The notes under the pieces were generated by a model. It was not told the DNA's origin. It made no database searches and was given only the letters and a program-made list of their open reading frames with translations. From positions 1-41,719 of the forward strand of contig NZ_JAAVVE010000039.1 in the NCBI RefSeq assembly GCF_018449795.1: DNA of 41,719 nt, in the 5' to 3' direction. The DNA comes from Sphingomonas sp. dw_22 (GTDB taxonomy: Bacteria > Pseudomonadota > Alphaproteobacteria > Sphingomonadales > Sphingomonadaceae). Below, piece by piece: positions 40,163 through 41,719 of the stretch; positions within the stretch are counted from its first letter, which is position 1, and every line of letters starts with the position of its first letter. The position numbers and the translations under genes were made by a program.

Positions 40163-41719
40163 CTATTTCTCCTTCGGCGCCTCGAATGGCGGCTGGACGG
40201 TGGGCGGGTCAATCCAGGGATGACGCCCGCCCTTGCGCACCGTCACCACTCGCCCGCTCGCAAAGCTCACTGCCACGCCGCCCGTCCGCACCAGCATCCC
40301 GCGATCGAGCTTCAACCAGCGCGGCATACAGCCCCGCGGCAGCCGCCGCTCGCTCACCACGATGTCCGCCGCGCCGCACACCGCCATCATTTCCCGCCAC
40401 GGCACCAGATAGCCGCTCCGAGTCGCCGCCACCCGCCAGCGCCGCGCACCGGCCACGACATCCACCAGGCACAGGTCCGCGCTGCACCGTGCCTCGGGCC
40501 GCTCGGCAAGCAGTTCCAGCGCGTCATCATCCGCCCCGCTGTTCTCGCCGAGCATCGATCGCGTGTAATCCGCCGCCCGGTCTCGCAGCAGCGCCATGCC
40601 GCCATCGGCAGTCCGGATCGCCAGATGCCGCCCGTCGCCCGTCACCAGCAGGTCCGGCGCCGGCGTCAGCAAGGCCCAGCCTGCGCCAAGCGCCAGCGGC
40701 ACCAGCCCGGCGAGCCGCGCCGAAGTCCGCCACAGCGCAATCGACAGCCCGCCCGCAACCATCAGCCCATAGGCTCCGCCCGGCATCGCCGGCAGCGCCG
40801 CCACCGCCCCCGGCGCGGATGCCGCCGCATGCGCCAGCCAGAGCAGGAACGCCAAGGCCCGCGCCGTCAGCCACCAGACCGGCCCGCCCAGTCCCGCCAT
40901 ATCGAGCGCCAGCGCCAGCGCCTCCAGCGGCATGATGACAAAGGTCGTCAGCGGAATCGCGACGATATTGGCCAGCGCGCCGTAAATCCCCGCCTGGTGG
41001 AAATGGAACAGCGCGATCGGCATCAGCGCCAGTTCCACCGCCATACCCGTCAGCAGCAACGAGCCGAGATTGCGAAGCAGCCGCCGCCCCGCGCCCTCCT
41101 CGCGCCGCGCAAACCAGCCGTGAATCCGCGGGCTCTCATGCAGCGCCACGATCGCCGTCACCGCCGCGAAGCTCAACTGGAAGCTCGGCCCCGCCAGCGC
41201 CTCCGGCCAGAGCAGCAGCACCACCAGCGCCCCCGCCGCCACCAGCCGCAGCGTGATCGCCTCACGCCCCAGGCTCAGCGCCAGCAGCACCAGCAAGGCC
41301 GCCGCGCAGGAGCGTATCGTCGGCACCTCCGCACCGGTGAGCCAGGTATAGCCGATCGCCGCCAGCGCCCCCGCGCCCGCCGCCACCAGCGGCAATCGCC
41401 AGCGCAGCGCGAGCGTCGGGCTCAGCGCCAGCAGCCGCAGCACCACGAACATCGCCGCCGCCGTCACCGCGGAGACGTGCAGCCCGCTCACCGAAAGCAG
41501 GTGCGCCAGCCCCGATCGCCGCATCGCCTCGGCATCGGGCTCGGAGATCGCCCCCTGATCGCCGGTCGCGAGCGCGCTGGCGATGCCGCCCCCGCCCCCC
41601 CCGACCCGGCCCTGGATAGTCGCCCAAAGCCGTGCCACCGGGTGCGCCCCCCGCGCCCCCCCCGCCGTCCCCCCCCGGGCGGGCGCGACACCCTTCCCCG
41701 CCCCCCACACCGCCCGACC
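40163..41719 (-). CDS. comEC: ComEC/Rec2 family DNA-uptake channel, partial (5' end outside window)
   Basis: The visible part (about 510 residues) is the multi-helix competence domain of ComEC, the inner-membrane channel for single-stranded DNA uptake. ALATGDQGAISEPDAEAM and RSGLAHLLSVSGLHVSAV are the family hallmarks, followed by about eight membrane helices. The C-terminal region after about residue 340 (DLLVTGDGRHLAIRTADGG) resembles the beta-rich end of alphaproteobacterial ComEC that lack a full metallo-beta-lactamase domain. The N-terminal part continues beyond the window. The first about 45 codons shown contain long G runs (C runs on the given strand), and the reading there does not look like ComEC, so homopolymer errors are likely. 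Confidence 0.88.
   Translation of the reverse strand, partial: GRAVWGAGKGVAPARGGTAGGARGAHPVARLWATIQGRVGGGGGGIASALATGDQGAISEPDAEAMRRSGLAHLLSVSGLHVSAVTAAAMFVVLRLLALSPTLALRWRLPLVAAGAGALAAIGYTWLTGAEVPTIRSCAAALLVLLALSLGREAITLRLVAAGALVVLLLWPEALAGPSFQLSFAAVTAIVALHESPRIHGWFARREEGAGRRLLRNLGSLLLTGMAVELALMPIALFHFHQAGIYGALANIVAIPLTTFVIMPLEALALALDMAGLGGPVWWLTARALAFLLWLAHAAASAPGAVAALPAMPGGAYGLMVAGGLSIALWRTSARLAGLVPLALGAGWALLTPAPDLLVTGDGRHLAIRTADGGMALLRDRAADYTRSMLGENSGADDDALELLAERPEARCSADLCLVDVVAGARRWRVAATRSGYLVPWREMMAVCGAADIVVSERRLPRGCMPRWLKLDRGMLVRTGGVAVSFASGRVVTVRKGGRHPWIDPPTVQPPFEAPKEK

Overview
The window is a stretch of GC-rich chromosome (third codon positions almost always G or C) from an alphaproteobacterium, most likely a Sphingomonas-type member of the Sphingomonadaceae. 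Evidence: RcdA (regulator of CtrA degradation), a DksA whose zinc finger has lost three of four cysteines, a lexA promoter with the alphaproteobacterial GTTC-N7-GTTC box, several PilZ and DUF465 proteins, and a ppiD-trpE/trpG/trpDC-moaC/moeA-lexA/comEC order that I associate with sphingomonads. This placement is inferred from gene content, not from a search. I see no phage, transposase, CRISPR array, tRNA or rRNA.

Layout. 1-4540: 3' end of kdpD, then kdpE (potassium sensing), then a probably Tat-exported Gfo/Idh/MocA oxidoreductase and an altronate/galactarate-type dehydratase (sugar acid catabolism). 4817-8019: a small membrane protein with a gamma-carbonic anhydrase-like protein; a tight reverse-strand trio of a DUF2384 (MbcA/ParS-type) protein, a protein with a HEPN-like R-x4-H motif, and a hotdog thioesterase; then a nitronate monooxygenase. 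8016-11953: small regulators (RcdA, two DUF465 proteins, PilZ, DksA), a striking Ser/Gly-repeat surface protein with a PEP-CTERM-like tail, and a host-attachment family protein. 12047-24809: serS, surE, an NlpD-like lipoprotein, an acetyltransferase, rimO, a secreted serine hydrolase, an M14-like secreted protein, a leucyl aminopeptidase, an esterase-fold protein lacking its nucleophile serine, a DHA2 drug exporter and a DUF937 protein. 24884-41719: tpiA, then ppiD-trpE, trpG, trpDC-moaC, moeA, lexA and comEC, interrupted by a secreted protein, a CPA1 antiporter, a GST/PilZ/DUF4440 block and a subclass B3 metallo-beta-lactamase.

Repeats. Two families of long-armed inverted repeats occupy intergenic space. 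Family A (26-bp arms) has four copies at 4573, 20094, 30406 and 37018; the last is inverted and lacks one arm. Family B (about 30-bp arms) has full copies at 13337 and 17538 and a solo arm at 29174. Two other palindromic elements occur once (15451, 37188). All lie just after the stop codon of a forward-strand gene or close to it.

Most of the window is conserved housekeeping. The best leads are the DUF2384/HEPN-like overlapping pair (possible toxin-antitoxin-like module), the esterase with Arg in place of Ser, the Ser-rich repeat protein, the AT-rich operator-like palindrome at 36185, and the repeat families. The last 140 bases contain many C homopolymer runs, and the comEC reading there should be treated with caution.
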